From Janthinobacterium violaceinigrum (GTDB lineage: Bacteria; Pseudomonadota; Gammaproteobacteria; Burkholderiales; Burkholderiaceae_D): a DNA stretch of 64,000 bases. The translations under genes were made by a program, and so were the position numbers. Below the pieces are notes generated by a model. That model saw only the letters and a list, made by a program, of their open reading frames with translations, searched no databases and had not been told where the DNA came from. Every line of letters starts with the position of its first letter. Within the stretch, counting starts at the first letter, position 1. Location: assembly GCF_009208555.1 (NCBI RefSeq), contig NZ_WFLI01000004.1, positions 212,088-276,087 of the forward strand, given 5' to 3'. Below are positions 20,341 to 32,365 of the stretch, piece by piece.

Positions 20341-21657
20341 TCAATCGAGATTTTTGAGTACCTTGGCCAGCTTGCCGAACAGCTCGTCGATATGCTGTTT
20401 TTCCAGCACCAGCGGCGGCGACAGGGCGATGATGTCGCCCGTCGTGCGTATCAGCACGCCGTCCGCAAATGCCTGCTTGAAGGCGTTGAAGGCGCGCGTG
20501 CCCGGCTTGCCCGCGATGGGATCGAGTTCGATGCCGGCGATGAGGCCGATGCTGCGCAAGTCGATCACGTGCGGCAAGCCTTTCAGCGAGTGCACGGCAT
20601 CGCTCCAATACGCCTGCATCGCTTTGGCGTGACCGAGGATGTCCTGTTCCTCGAACACTTGCAGGGTCGCCAGCGAGGCGGCGCAGGCCAGCGGGTGGCC
20701 GGAATACGTGTAGCCGTGGAACAGTTCGATCCCGGCCGGCGCATCCATGAAGGCGTCGTGGATGTACTGTTTGCTGAAGACGGCGCCCATGGGCACCATG
20801 CCGTTGGTCAAGCCCTTGGCCGTCGTCATCAGGTCCGGCTCGACGTCGAAATAGTCGGCGGCGAACGGCGTCGTCATGCGGCCAAAACCCGTGATGACTT
20901 CATCGAAGATCAGCAGGATGCCGTGCTTGGTGCACAGCTCGCGCAAGCGTTTCAGATAGCCTTTCGGCGGGATCAGAACGCCCGTGGAACCGGCCACCGG
21001 TTCGACGATGACGGCGGCAATCGTCGATGCATCGTGCAGGGCGACGATGCGTTCCAGTTCGTCGGCCAGGTGGGTGCCGTATTCGGGCTCGCCCACCGTG
21101 TAGGCGTTCTTGTCCAGGTTGTGCGTGTGCGGCAGGTGGTCCACGCCCGGCAGCAGGGGGCCGAAGGTCTTGCGGTTGCCGCCGATGCCGCCCACGGAAA
21201 TGCCGCCGAAGCCCACGCCGTGATAACCGCGTTCGCGGCCGATCAAACGCGTGCGGCTGCCCTCGCCCCGCGCCCGGTGATACGCGAGCGCGATCTTCAG
21301 GGCCGTGTCGACGGCTTCGGAACCGGAATTGGTATAGAAGACATGGCCGAACTTGTGGCCCGTGTAGTCCATCAGTTTTTCGGCCAGGTCGAAGGCGGCC
21401 GGATGGCCCATCTGGAAGGTGGGCGCAAAATCGAGCTGGCCCACCATCTCGCGGATGGCGCCGACGATTTTCGGCTGCGCATGGCCGCAGGGCACGCACC
21501 ACAGGCCGGCCGTGCCATCGAGGATGCTGTTGCCGTCGACGTCCTTGTAGTACATGCCTTCGGCCGAGACCAGCAGGCGCGGATGGGTCTTGAAATCGCG
21601 GTTATTGGTAAACGGCATCCAGAATGCCGACATCGATTCCGGCCTAGTTTCGTTCAT
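20341..21657 (-). CDS. Beta-alanine:pyruvate (omega-amino acid) transaminase
   Basis: The 438-residue class III aminotransferase has FWMPFTNNRDFK and GLWCVPCGHAQP typical of omega-amino acid:pyruvate transaminases, YTNSGSEAVDTALK, the PLP-binding FDEVITGFGR and the Lys in TTAKGLTNGMVPMGAV. It moves the amino group of beta-alanine to pyruvate, giving malonate semialdehyde for the adjacent mmsA. It is the first gene of the pyrimidine operon and is divergent from the MocR regulator, its probable controller. Confidence 0.93.
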   Translation of the reverse strand: MNETRPESMSAFWMPFTNNRDFKTHPRLLVSAEGMYYKDVDGNSILDGTAGLWCVPCGHAQPKIVGAIREMVGQLDFAPTFQMGHPAAFDLAEKLMDYTGHKFGHVFYTNSGSEAVDTALKIALAYHRARGEGSRTRLIGRERGYHGVGFGGISVGGIGGNRKTFGPLLPGVDHLPHTHNLDKNAYTVGEPEYGTHLADELERIVALHDASTIAAVIVEPVAGSTGVLIPPKGYLKRLRELCTKHGILLIFDEVITGFGRMTTPFAADYFDVEPDLMTTAKGLTNGMVPMGAVFSKQYIHDAFMDAPAGIELFHGYTYSGHPLACAASLATLQVFEEQDILGHAKAMQAYWSDAVHSLKGLPHVIDLRSIGLIAGIELDPIAGKPGTRAFNAFKQAFADGVLIRTTGDIIALSPPLVLEKQHIDELFGKLAKVLKNLD

Positions 21658-21764
21658 GACCTTCTCCTTGGGATGGGCTGGCGCGGCGCCAGGATCGTTT
21701 TTGACGAAGCGTAAAATAATTTACCAGTTGGCAAAAAGCTGATGTAATAATAGACAGGCCATCC

Positions 21765-21811
21765 CCAACGGCACAGATACACAAACGGCAAAGTATCCCA
21801 ACCGTACAGGT
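21765..21811. promoter_or_regulatory. Direct repeat, candidate MocR operator
   Basis: CCAACGGCACAGAT (21765-21778) and CCAACCGTACAGGT (21798-21811) match at 11 of 14 positions and start 33 bp apart, about three helical turns. They lie in the 203 nt divergent region between the transaminase and MocR genes. MocR/PdxR-type regulators typically bind such spaced direct repeats. The second copy is close to the expected -35 region of the MocR gene. Confidence 0.45.
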
Positions 21812-21863
21812 CGAAAAACCACTACAGTTTTTTTGTGCAAGGCAGCATAAGGAGCCACCGGTG

Positions 21864-23318
21864 ATGCACAACGTGAAGCAGGACGAGGGTGCAGCTAGCG
21901 CCAGCGGCTGGCCCGTGCTGGACATCGACCGCCAGAAAAAAGGCGGCCTGGTCGAGCAGATCGTCATCGCCATCAGCGTCATGGTGGGCAGCCGCGCCCT
22001 GCGCATCGGCACGCGCATGCCTTCCGTGCGCCAGTTCGCCCGCTGCAATGGGGTGTCGACGTTTACCGTCGTCGAATCGTATGACCGCCTGGTCAACCTG
22101 GGCTTGCTGTCGTCGCGGCGCGGCTCCGGCTATTTCGTCGCGCGCCACGATATCGCGGCCTCGCCGCAATTGGCTGTGCACGCCAGCCCCAGCGCCATCG
22201 ACGCCCTCACGCCGGACCTGTATTCGGGCGTGTCGGATGCGCTGCCCGTGGGGGCGGGCTGGCTGCCGCCCGAGATGTATGGCGAAGCGACCGTGCTCGA
22301 TGCCGTGCGCCAGGCCATGCGCATTCCCGCCAGCCGCCTGCGCGGCTATGGCCACCCGCTGGGCTTTCCCTCGCTGCGCCAGCACCTGGCGACGAGCTTG
22401 TCGGAAGAGCTGTTCCAGGTGGAGCAGGACCAGGTCTTGCTCACGCATGGCGCCACGCACGCTTTTGACCTGATCCTGCGCAGCCTGACCAAGCCGGGCG
22501 ACACGGTGCTGGTGGAAGACCCCGGCTACAGCAACCTGCAGTCGCTGATCCGCCACCACGGCTGCATCCCCGTGGGCGTGAATCGGGGCGAAACGGGCCT
22601 CGATCTCGATGCGCTGGCTGCGGAAGCGGCCCGCAGCCAGCCCAAGCTGATGTTCGTCAACACGGTGCTGCAAAATCCCCTGGGCACTTCGCTCAGCCAG
22701 GCGCAGACGCACCGCCTGCTGGCACTGGCCGAGCAATTCGATTTCTGGCTGGTGGAAGACGATATCTACCGCGAACTGGCGGCGCGCGGCGAAGCGTCGC
22801 TGGCGGCGATGGATGGCTTGCGCCGCGTGATCCGCGTGGGCAGCTTTTCCAAGACCCTGTCGCCCGTGCTGCGCGTCGGCTCCATCTGCGCCTCGCCTTC
22901 GCTGGTGGCCGAACTGGTGCGCGTGAAAATGCTGGCGGGACTGACGACGTCGGAAATCAACGAGCGCGCCGTCTACCACGCCATCTCCGCGCGGCCCTAC
23001 AAGCGCATGGTCGAGCGGCTGGTGGCGCAGCTCGATGCAGCCCGCGAGCGCAGCATCGACTGCCTGGCGCAAGCGGGCATGGCGCCCGTGGCGCGGCCCC
23101 GCGGCGGCATGTTCGTCAGCGCCGGCTGGCCCGACATCCAGACGCCGGAATGGAATGGCAAGATCGTCGCCGACATGGCGTTGAAGGCGGGCATCCTGCT
23201 GTCGCCGAACGAATTTTTCATGCTGCGCGCGCCCGAGACGGTGTGGTTCCGCTTCAACGTGGCCTACACCGATACTCCCGTGCTGCACACCTTCCTGCAA
23301 TCGATCCGTCCACGCTAA
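21864..23318 (+). CDS. MocR-type regulator (GntR HTH fused to aminotransferase fold)
   Basis: The 484-residue protein has an N-terminal GntR winged helix (about residues 15-90, with RMPSVRQFARCNGVSTFTVVESYDRL), followed by a fold-type I aminotransferase domain with the PLP Lys in SFSKTLSP. MocR proteins sense PLP together with amino compounds. Being divergent from the beta-alanine transaminase operon, this one probably responds to beta-alanine or a related amine. AAGGAG precedes both an ATG at 21864 and an in-frame GTG one codon upstream. Confidence 0.9.
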   Translation: MHNVKQDEGAASASGWPVLDIDRQKKGGLVEQIVIAISVMVGSRALRIGTRMPSVRQFARCNGVSTFTVVESYDRLVNLGLLSSRRGSGYFVARHDIAASPQLAVHASPSAIDALTPDLYSGVSDALPVGAGWLPPEMYGEATVLDAVRQAMRIPASRLRGYGHPLGFPSLRQHLATSLSEELFQVEQDQVLLTHGATHAFDLILRSLTKPGDTVLVEDPGYSNLQSLIRHHGCIPVGVNRGETGLDLDALAAEAARSQPKLMFVNTVLQNPLGTSLSQAQTHRLLALAEQFDFWLVEDDIYRELAARGEASLAAMDGLRRVIRVGSFSKTLSPVLRVGSICASPSLVAELVRVKMLAGLTTSEINERAVYHAISARPYKRMVERLVAQLDAARERSIDCLAQAGMAPVARPRGGMFVSAGWPDIQTPEWNGKIVADMALKAGILLSPNEFFMLRAPETVWFRFNVAYTDTPVLHTFLQSIRPR

Positions 23319-23328
23319 AGAACCCGCC

Positions 23329-24006
23329 ATGGCCAGCGACAAATCCCCTGCCCTTCCCGTGAAAAATGCCGGCGGCCGGCGCCTGCAAAACCGCGACCGC
23401 CTGGAAGCGGACATCCTGGAGCAAGCCGTGCGCGTGTTCGCGGAAAGCGGCTACGAGGGCGCGTCGATCGCCACCATCGCCGAACGGGCCGGCCTGTCGA
23501 AGCAAAACCTGATGTATTACTTCCCGTCCAAGCAGCTGCTGTACCAGCGCGTGCTCGACGATGTGCTTGACGACTGGCTGGCGCGCATGGAATCGCTGGC
23601 CAATGAACACGATGCACCGCGCGATGTGCTGCGCGCGTATATCGGCGCCAAGCTGCGTTTTTCGCGCGAACAGCCATGGGCTTCGCGCGTGTATGCGCTG
23701 GAAGTGATCAATGGCGCGCCCCTGTACGGCAACCAGATACGCGACCGGGTCGTGCCCCTGCTGCGCAAGGATATCGCCGTCTTCGAAGCCTGGATCGCCG
23801 CCGGCAAGATGGCGCCCGTCAACGCCACCCATCTGATGTTCGCCATCTGGGCCATGACGCAATCGTATGCGGATTTTTCAGCGCAGATGGCCCTGGTGCT
23901 GGAACGCAAGCAGCTCACGCGCAAGGATTACGAGGACGCCGAAATCCTGATCGCGCACATGGTGCAGGCAGCCATCGCCCTGCCGGCGGCAGCGCCCGGT
24001 ACGTGA
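23329..24006 (+). CDS. TetR family regulator, RutR-like
   Basis: The 225-residue protein has the TetR HTH (residues 25-70; GASIATIAERAGLSKQNLMYYFPSKQLLY), which closely resembles the uracil/thymine-sensing RutR pattern SK.NL.YYFPSKE.LY, and a helical ligand domain. It begins 10 nt after the MocR gene and is co-transcribed with it. A pyrimidine-responsive control of the neighbouring pre/hyd operon is the natural inference. Confidence 0.88.
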   Translation: MASDKSPALPVKNAGGRRLQNRDRLEADILEQAVRVFAESGYEGASIATIAERAGLSKQNLMYYFPSKQLLYQRVLDDVLDDWLARMESLANEHDAPRDVLRAYIGAKLRFSREQPWASRVYALEVINGAPLYGNQIRDRVVPLLRKDIAVFEAWIAAGKMAPVNATHLMFAIWAMTQSYADFSAQMALVLERKQLTRKDYEDAEILIAHMVQAAIALPAAAPGT

Positions 24007-24097
24007 TGAAATTTCCAACGAACAAACGAGCAGTGATAGCATGGCGCGCTGGAGCGTTTGCACGGGCGGCGCGATACCCACAGGATAAGGAACAGGC

Positions 24098-24613
24098 ATG
24101 AAACAATGGTCATCGGCGCGCACCGCGTCATTGCTGGGCAAGGCGGCCTGCGCGGCGCTGCTGGCAGTGGCATCCACGGCACAGGCGCAGACAATCGGCA
24201 TGATAGACAACCAGCCGCTCAGTGAAACCTGGCTCAACGCGGGCTTTTATTCGTATCACTTTCAGCGCGACAAGAACCTGAACGACAGCAATCCGGGCCT
24301 GGGCGCCGAATACCGTTTTTCCACGGTCGCGTCGGCCACGGCCGGCCGCTTCTACAATAGCGACCGCGCCTATTCGAACTACCTGGGCGTGTACTACCAG
24401 CCCATCAAGGTGGGCCCGCTGCGCGTCGGTGCCGTCGTTGGCGGCTTCAGCGGCTATCCGAAGATGCGCGACGGCGGCTGGTTCCCGGCCCTGGTTCCCA
24501 CCATCAGCTATGAATACCAGCGCGTGGGCGTGAATATCGCCATCGTGCCGTCCTACAAGGACCGCCTGTATGGCGCCCTCAGTTTCCAGCTGAAACTCAA
24601 GGTATTCGAATAA
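24098..24613 (+). CDS. Exported protein, probable small outer-membrane beta-barrel
   Basis: The 171-residue protein has a signal peptide ending near AQA-Q (residue 30-31). The rest is rich in alternating aromatic and polar strands (WLNAGFYSYHFQ, GLGAEYRF, YLGVYYQPIKVGPLRVGAVVGGF, TISYEYQRVGVNIAIVPSY), as in eight-stranded outer-membrane barrels. It ends in KVFE instead of a terminal Phe. No enzyme motif was recognised, and PagP- or PagL-like proteins are only loosely similar. There is no clear link to nucleobase metabolism. Confidence 0.6.
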   Translation: MKQWSSARTASLLGKAACAALLAVASTAQAQTIGMIDNQPLSETWLNAGFYSYHFQRDKNLNDSNPGLGAEYRFSTVASATAGRFYNSDRAYSNYLGVYYQPIKVGPLRVGAVVGGFSGYPKMRDGGWFPALVPTISYEYQRVGVNIAIVPSYKDRLYGALSFQLKLKVFE

Positions 24614-24753
24614 CCGCTTGTCCCGGCCTGTCGCCGTTCGATCCGCCATTTCTGCCATTCGTCGCATCCGCCATGTCCGGCAGCCAGGTTTTGCCTATAG
24701 TGGACACATCGCCAGCCTGCATACGGCAGCGGCATCCACGACAGGAGAACAGC

Positions 24754-25023
24754 ATGAAAGACATCAATCCGGCACCGGGCAGCAATTCCTTCAGCGCTTT
24801 CTGGAGCGAGCTGTGCGCTTACGCGCGCCAGGGCATGGCAGCCATGCGCGCCATGTCCTGGCCCATGCTGCTGGGATGCTGCCTGGGCCTGGCGTTCCTG
24901 ATCACCATCCTGCCGCTGGCCATCATGCTGTTTGCCCTCGTCATGCTGCTGCGCTGGGCCAGCAACAGCGACGATACGAGCGCGGACACGGAAGCGGCGA
25001 ACTCGTCCCGGTCACCGCAATAA
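24754..25023 (+). CDS. Small membrane protein of unknown function
   Basis: The 89-residue protein has a hydrophobic block at about residues 35-68 (one long or two short helices) and a polar, acidic C-terminus. AGGAG lies a few nt before the ATG at 24754, which supports this start over an upstream in-frame ATG. The function is unknown and no family was recognised. Confidence 0.55.
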   Translation: MKDINPAPGSNSFSAFWSELCAYARQGMAAMRAMSWPMLLGCCLGLAFLITILPLAIMLFALVMLLRWASNSDDTSADTEAANSSRSPQ

Positions 25024-25090
25024 ATTTGCGCCGTGGCAAGAGTGCAACGATGGTTCTATGGCACTATGGATGCGCGCCGCATTGACGGGC

Positions 25091-25120
25091 ATCAATACCA
25101 TCCCGATGGATGGTATTGAT
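25091..25120. promoter_or_regulatory. Perfect 12 bp inverted repeat upstream of VOC gene
   Basis: ATCAATACCATC-N6-GATGGTATTGAT is a perfect dyad 62 bp before the VOC protein start. Without a T-run on either side it is not a terminator. Its symmetry and position suggest an operator for a dimeric repressor of the VOC-dipeptidase pair, or an mRNA leader hairpin. Confidence 0.5.
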
Positions 25121-25181
25121 ACGGAACACCGCGCACGACAGACGATCGAAGCTACTCCCCATCTGCCATAGGAGTTTTCTG

Positions 25182-25597
25182 ATGACCACGACAGCAAAAG
25201 CCACAACAGGCACGACCATTCCCTGCCTGCGCTACCGCGACGCCCCCGCCGCCATCGAATGGCTGTGCAGCGCCCTCGGTTTTGAAAAACAATTGATCGT
25301 GCCTGACGGTAACGGTGGCGTGGCCCATGCGCAACTGAGCTTCGGCAATGGCATGGTCATGGTGGCGCCGGCCCTCGACAGCGACTATGGCCGTCTGATG
25401 AAGCTGCCTGGCGAACTCGGCGGCGCCAACACGCAAAGCTGCTACCTGGTCGTCAGCGATGCCGATGCCGTCTACCGCAGCGCGCGCGAAGCGGGCGCCG
25501 AGATCGTGCTCGACATCAAGGATGAAGATTACGGCGGACGGGGCTTTACCTGCCGCGATCCGGAAGGCCACATATGGAGCCTGGGCACCTACGACCC

Positions 25598-25604
<7 letters not shown>
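25182..25604 (+). CDS. VOC (glyoxalase/bleomycin-resistance fold) family protein
   Basis: The 140-residue protein has the paired beta-alpha-beta-beta-beta modules of the VOC superfamily, with LRYRDAPAAIEWLCSALGFE at the start and FTCRDPEGHIWSLGTY at the end. The final Glu and His resemble the metal-binding pattern of glyoxalase-like proteins. The ATG at 25182 follows TAGGAG by 6 nt. The substrate is unknown. Its stop codon overlaps the start of the dipeptidase gene, so the two are one transcription unit. Confidence 0.8.
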
Positions 25605-28504
<2,900 letters not shown>

Positions 28505-28511
28505 TTGTACA

Positions 28512-29834
28512 TTACGGACGAATGGTACGGTAAATCATTGGATTGGCCGTCAACGCCACCGCGCTGATGGCATACGCATCCTGGATTTCCTTGACGGCTT
28601 GCTGCGCCGCCGCTTCCGTGCGCGCGTGCACCATGGCCAGCGGCTGGCCGACGGACACTTGCTCGCCCAGGCCCACGAGGTCCGTCAGGCCGACGGCGAA
28701 ATCGATGCTGTCGCTCGGGCGGCGGCGGCCACCGCCCAGGGCGACCACGGCCAGGCCGATGCCGCGGCAATCGCGCACATTGGCAAAACCGGCGGACAGC
28801 GCCGGCGCCGGCACGATGAACGGCGCCTTTTCCAGGTGCTTGTCCGGGTTCTCGATCAGATCCGCCGGGCCGCCCAGGGCGGACACCATGCGAGAGAAAC
28901 GCTCGGCCGCTTCGCCCGAATCGAGGGCCGCCATCAGCTTGACGCGCGCCTCTTCTTCGGTGGCAGCCAGGCCGCCCAGCACCAGCATCTCGGCGCACAG
29001 CGCCAGCGTGACTTCGTGCAGACGCGCGGGACGCGAACGGCCCGTCAGGTAATCCATGGCGCCCCGCACTTCCAGCGCATTGCCGGCGTACGGCGCCAGC
29101 GATTCGTTCATGTCCGTCAGAATGGCCGACGTCTGCATGCCCGCGCCGTTGCCGACGGCGACGATGCTCTCGGCCAGTTCCACCGATTTGTCGTAGGTGG
29201 GCATGAAGGCGCCCGTGCCCACTTTCACGTCCATGACCAGCGCATCCAGGCCTGCCGACAGTTTCTTCGACAGGATGGAGCCGGTGATCATGGCCACCGA
29301 TTCCACCGTGGCGGTCACGTCGCGGATGCTGTAGAAGCGCTTGTCGGCCGGCGCCAGCTGCGCCGTCTGGCCGATGATGGCCACGCCGATCTCCTGCACC
29401 ACCTTGCGGAACAGTTCATTGTCCGGCACGGTGCAGTAGCCGGGGATGGCGTCGAACTTGTCCAGCGTGCCGCCTGTGTGGCCCAGGCCGCGCCCCGAGA
29501 TCATCGGCACGTAGCCGCCGCACGCGGCGACCATGGGGCCCAGCAGCAGCGACACCACGTCGCCCACGCCGCCCGTCGAATGCTTGTCGACGACAGGCCC
29601 CGGCAGGTTCAGCGCGCGCCAGTCCAGCACGTGGCCGGAATCGCGCATGGCCAGGGTGAACGCCACGCGTTCGTCCATGTTCATGTCGTTGAAAAAGACG
29701 GCCATGCCCAGCGCCGCGATCTGGCCTTCGCTGACGCTGCCGTCAGTAATGCCGCGCACGAAAAACTGGATTTCCTCGGCGCTCAGCACGCCCTTGTCGC
29801 GCTTCTTGCGGATGATTTCTTGGGTTAAAAACAT
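28512..29834 (-). CDS. deoA: Thymidine phosphorylase
   Basis: The 440-residue protein shows the pyrimidine nucleoside phosphorylase pattern [15 protein letters not shown], the phosphate-binding KHSTGGVGD near residue 85 and [14 protein letters not shown]. It splits thymidine and deoxyuridine with phosphate into base and deoxyribose 1-phosphate. The start at 29834 is the family-typical N-terminus, and an upstream in-frame ATG was rejected. A GC-rich 137 nt gap with GGGGCCGG/CCGGCCCC complementarity separates it from the ALDH16 gene. Confidence 0.96.
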   Translation of the reverse strand: MFLTQEIIRKKRDKGVLSAEEIQFFVRGITDGSVSEGQIAALGMAVFFNDMNMDERVAFTLAMRDSGHVLDWRALNLPGPVVDKHSTGGVGDVVSLLLGPMVAACGGYVPMISGRGLGHTGGTLDKFDAIPGYCTVPDNELFRKVVQEIGVAIIGQTAQLAPADKRFYSIRDVTATVESVAMITGSILSKKLSAGLDALVMDVKVGTGAFMPTYDKSVELAESIVAVGNGAGMQTSAILTDMNESLAPYAGNALEVRGAMDYLTGRSRPARLHEVTLALCAEMLVLGGLAATEEEARVKLMAALDSGEAAERFSRMVSALGGPADLIENPDKHLEKAPFIVPAPALSAGFANVRDCRGIGLAVVALGGGRRRPSDSIDFAVGLTDLVGLGEQVSVGQPLAMVHARTEAAAQQAVKEIQDAYAISAVALTANPMIYRTIRP

Positions 29835-29971
29835 GATAGCTCCCGATATGAGGTACTGTTCCAATCCAGCGGCGCCCGATACCTGCGCCCTGCTGGTGAA
29901 AGCAACTTGGGGCCGGCGCCCCGGCGCATCGCTGCGCGGAAGATCCGGCCCCACCGTCCTGCTCTACAACC

Positions 29972-32353
29972 TTAGACGCCGTAAGGAATCCACACGTTTT
30001 TCACTTGCGACGCATGCGCCAGCACGGCGCGGCCGCCGCTTTGGGCCGCACTATACCAGTCGCGGCCCTTGGCGCCGCCGACCCAGGTGCGCTTCAGGGT
30101 GCCGGCCGACAGGCGCTCGACTTCCGCGCAGCCTTCGGCCGAGCCGTCATGGCGCCACACGGCGTCGATGTCGGCGTGCGTGGCCAGCGTGCGCGCCAGT
30201 TCATCGGCGTTGCCGCTGATGATGTTGACGACGCCACCGGGCAAGTCGGACGTATCGAACACCTGGTACAGGTCCAGCGCGCTCAATGGATGCGCTTCCG
30301 ACGGCACCACCACCACGCGGTTGCCCAGTGCGATGGCCGGTGCCACCAGCGAAATGAAGCCCAGCAAAGGCGCTTCGTTCGGGCAGACGATGCCGATCAC
30401 GCCGACGGCTTCATTGAGCGCCACGGTGATGCCCTTCGTTGGCGGCTGGTGCGCCAGGCCATCGTACTTGTCGGCCCAGGCCGCGTAGTAGAACAGGCGT
30501 TCGATCGATGCCTGCACTTCCTTCTCCGGGTTCTTGCTGCCCGTCATGGCGGCGATGCGGGCGGCAAATTCGTCGGCGCGCGCAGCCAGGTTCTCGGCGA
30601 TGTAGTACAGCACTTGCGCGCGGTTGTGCGCCGTGGCGCCGGTCCAGCCGGACGCCTTGTGCGCCGCTTCGACGGCGTTGCGAATGTCCTTGCGGCTGCC
30701 CACGCCCACTTCGGCCAGCAGGGCGCCGTTCGCGCCGAACACGGGAGCGCTGTAGGCGCTGTCAGGGCGCGCCTGCTTGCCGCCGATGTACATCTTGGCC
30801 GTGCGGTCGATGGCGAAGGGGTCGGCGGCTGCCGGTTTCGCATTGCCCTTGGCTTTCGCTTCCACCACCGGCAGGGCCGGACGCGCATCTTCGGCCAGGG
30901 CCGTCATGTATTCCAGCATGCCTTCGCGGCCGCCTTCGCGGCCGAAGCCCGATTCGCGGTAGCCGCCGAAGCCGCAGGCCGCGTCGAACTGGTTGGCGCT
31001 GTTGATCCACACCACGCCGGCCTTGATGGCGGGCGCGATATCCAGCGCCAGGCTGATCGACTCGGTCCACACGCTGGCGGCCAGGCCGTACACCGTGTTG
31101 TTCGCCAGCTGCACCGCTTCAGGCGGCGTGCGGAAGCTCATCGCCACCAGCACGGGGCCGAAGATCTCAGCCTGCGCCACGGCGGCCGATGTCGACGCGC
31201 CCGTGATCAGGGTCGGCGGGAACCACGAACCGTCCGCCGGCAATTCGCACGCGGGCTGCCATACGTCGCAGCCTTCGGCACGGGCCGAATCGACCAGCGC
31301 GGCGATGCGCTGGCGCTGTACCGGGTCGACCAGCGCGCCCACGTCCATCGATTTGTCCAGCGGCGAGCCGAGACGCAGGTTTTCCATGCGCGCGCGTACC
31401 TTGTTCAGGAAGCGCTCCTGGATCGATTCCTGCACCAGCAGGCGCGAACCGGCGCAGCACACCTGGCCCTGGTTGAACCAGATCGAATCGACCAGGCCTT
31501 CCACGGCGCCGTCCAGGTCCGCATCTTCAAAGACGATGAATGGCGACTTGCCGCCCAATTCGAGAGACAGCTTCTTGCCGCTGCCGGCCGTCGCCTCGCG
31601 GATCAGACGGCCCACTTCCGTGGAACCCGTAAACGCGATCTTGTCGACGCCAGGATGGTTGACAATGGCCGAGCCCACGCGGCCGTCGCCGGTGACGATG
31701 TTGACCACGCCGGCCGGCACGCCCGCCTGCACGCACAGTTCGGCGAACAGCATGGCGGTGAGCGAGGTGAATTCGGCCGGCTTGAAGACCACCGTGTTAC
31801 CGGCGGCCAGGGCCGGGGCGATTTTCCACGACAGCATCAGCAGGGGGAAATTCCACGGCACGATCTGGCCCACCACGCCCACGGCGCGGTAGTCGGCAAA
31901 TTCTTCCGATTGCAGCTGCGCCCAGCCCGCGTGATGGTAGAAGTGGCGCGCGGCCAGCGGCAGGTCGATATCGCGCGTTTCGCGGATGGTCTTGCCGTTG
32001 TCCAGGGTTTCCAGCACGGCGAACAGGCGCGAATGCTTTTGCAGCAAACGGGCCAGCGCGTACATGACCTTGGCGCGGCCATGGCCGCCCATGCCTTGCC
32101 ACACGGGCAGCGCGCGGCGCGCCGCTTCCACGGCGCGTTCCACGTCAGCATCGGTCGCCTGCGTCAGTTCGGCCAGTTGCGCGCCGTCGGCAGGATTGGT
32201 CGAGGCGAACAGCTCGGCCGGCTCGCTCCAGGCATTGTCGATAAACAGGCCGAACTTGCGCTGGTGGCCGTCGAGCCACGCCTGTGCTTCTTTTTGACTT
32301 TCGGGAGCTGGGCCGTAGTCCATAGTAGTGAGAATCTCGTTAATTGTAGGCAT
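29972..32353 (-). CDS. ALDH16-type aldehyde dehydrogenase with two ALDH domains
   Basis: The 793-residue protein is about 300 residues longer than a normal ALDH. The first domain (about 30-500) is complete, with PWNFPLLM, GSTEVG, the general base Glu in ELGGKSP and the catalytic Cys in NQGQVCCAGSR. The second (about 520-793) repeats the fold (MYIGGKQARP, NRVVVVPSEAHPLSA) but lacks an equivalent catalytic Cys, as in the known ALDH16 family. Inside the deo operon it may oxidise the acetaldehyde released by DeoC. It lies 12 nt after deoC. Confidence 0.88.
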   Translation of the reverse strand: MPTINEILTTMDYGPAPESQKEAQAWLDGHQRKFGLFIDNAWSEPAELFASTNPADGAQLAELTQATDADVERAVEAARRALPVWQGMGGHGRAKVMYALARLLQKHSRLFAVLETLDNGKTIRETRDIDLPLAARHFYHHAGWAQLQSEEFADYRAVGVVGQIVPWNFPLLMLSWKIAPALAAGNTVVFKPAEFTSLTAMLFAELCVQAGVPAGVVNIVTGDGRVGSAIVNHPGVDKIAFTGSTEVGRLIREATAGSGKKLSLELGGKSPFIVFEDADLDGAVEGLVDSIWFNQGQVCCAGSRLLVQESIQERFLNKVRARMENLRLGSPLDKSMDVGALVDPVQRQRIAALVDSARAEGCDVWQPACELPADGSWFPPTLITGASTSAAVAQAEIFGPVLVAMSFRTPPEAVQLANNTVYGLAASVWTESISLALDIAPAIKAGVVWINSANQFDAACGFGGYRESGFGREGGREGMLEYMTALAEDARPALPVVEAKAKGNAKPAAADPFAIDRTAKMYIGGKQARPDSAYSAPVFGANGALLAEVGVGSRKDIRNAVEAAHKASGWTGATAHNRAQVLYYIAENLAARADEFAARIAAMTGSKNPEKEVQASIERLFYYAAWADKYDGLAHQPPTKGITVALNEAVGVIGIVCPNEAPLLGFISLVAPAIALGNRVVVVPSEAHPLSALDLYQVFDTSDLPGGVVNIISGNADELARTLATHADIDAVWRHDGSAEGCAEVERLSAGTLKRTWVGGAKGRDWYSAAQSGGRAVLAHASQVKNVWIPYGV

Positions 32354-32365
32354 GACGAATGTTCT

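Noticed and set aside
29900..29960. GGGGCCGG/CCGGCCCC complementarity between ALDH16 and deoA genes as a terminator
   Set aside because: The loop is long and no T-run follows. Termination here would cut off deoA and cdd from their operon, so it is noted only within the deoA entry.
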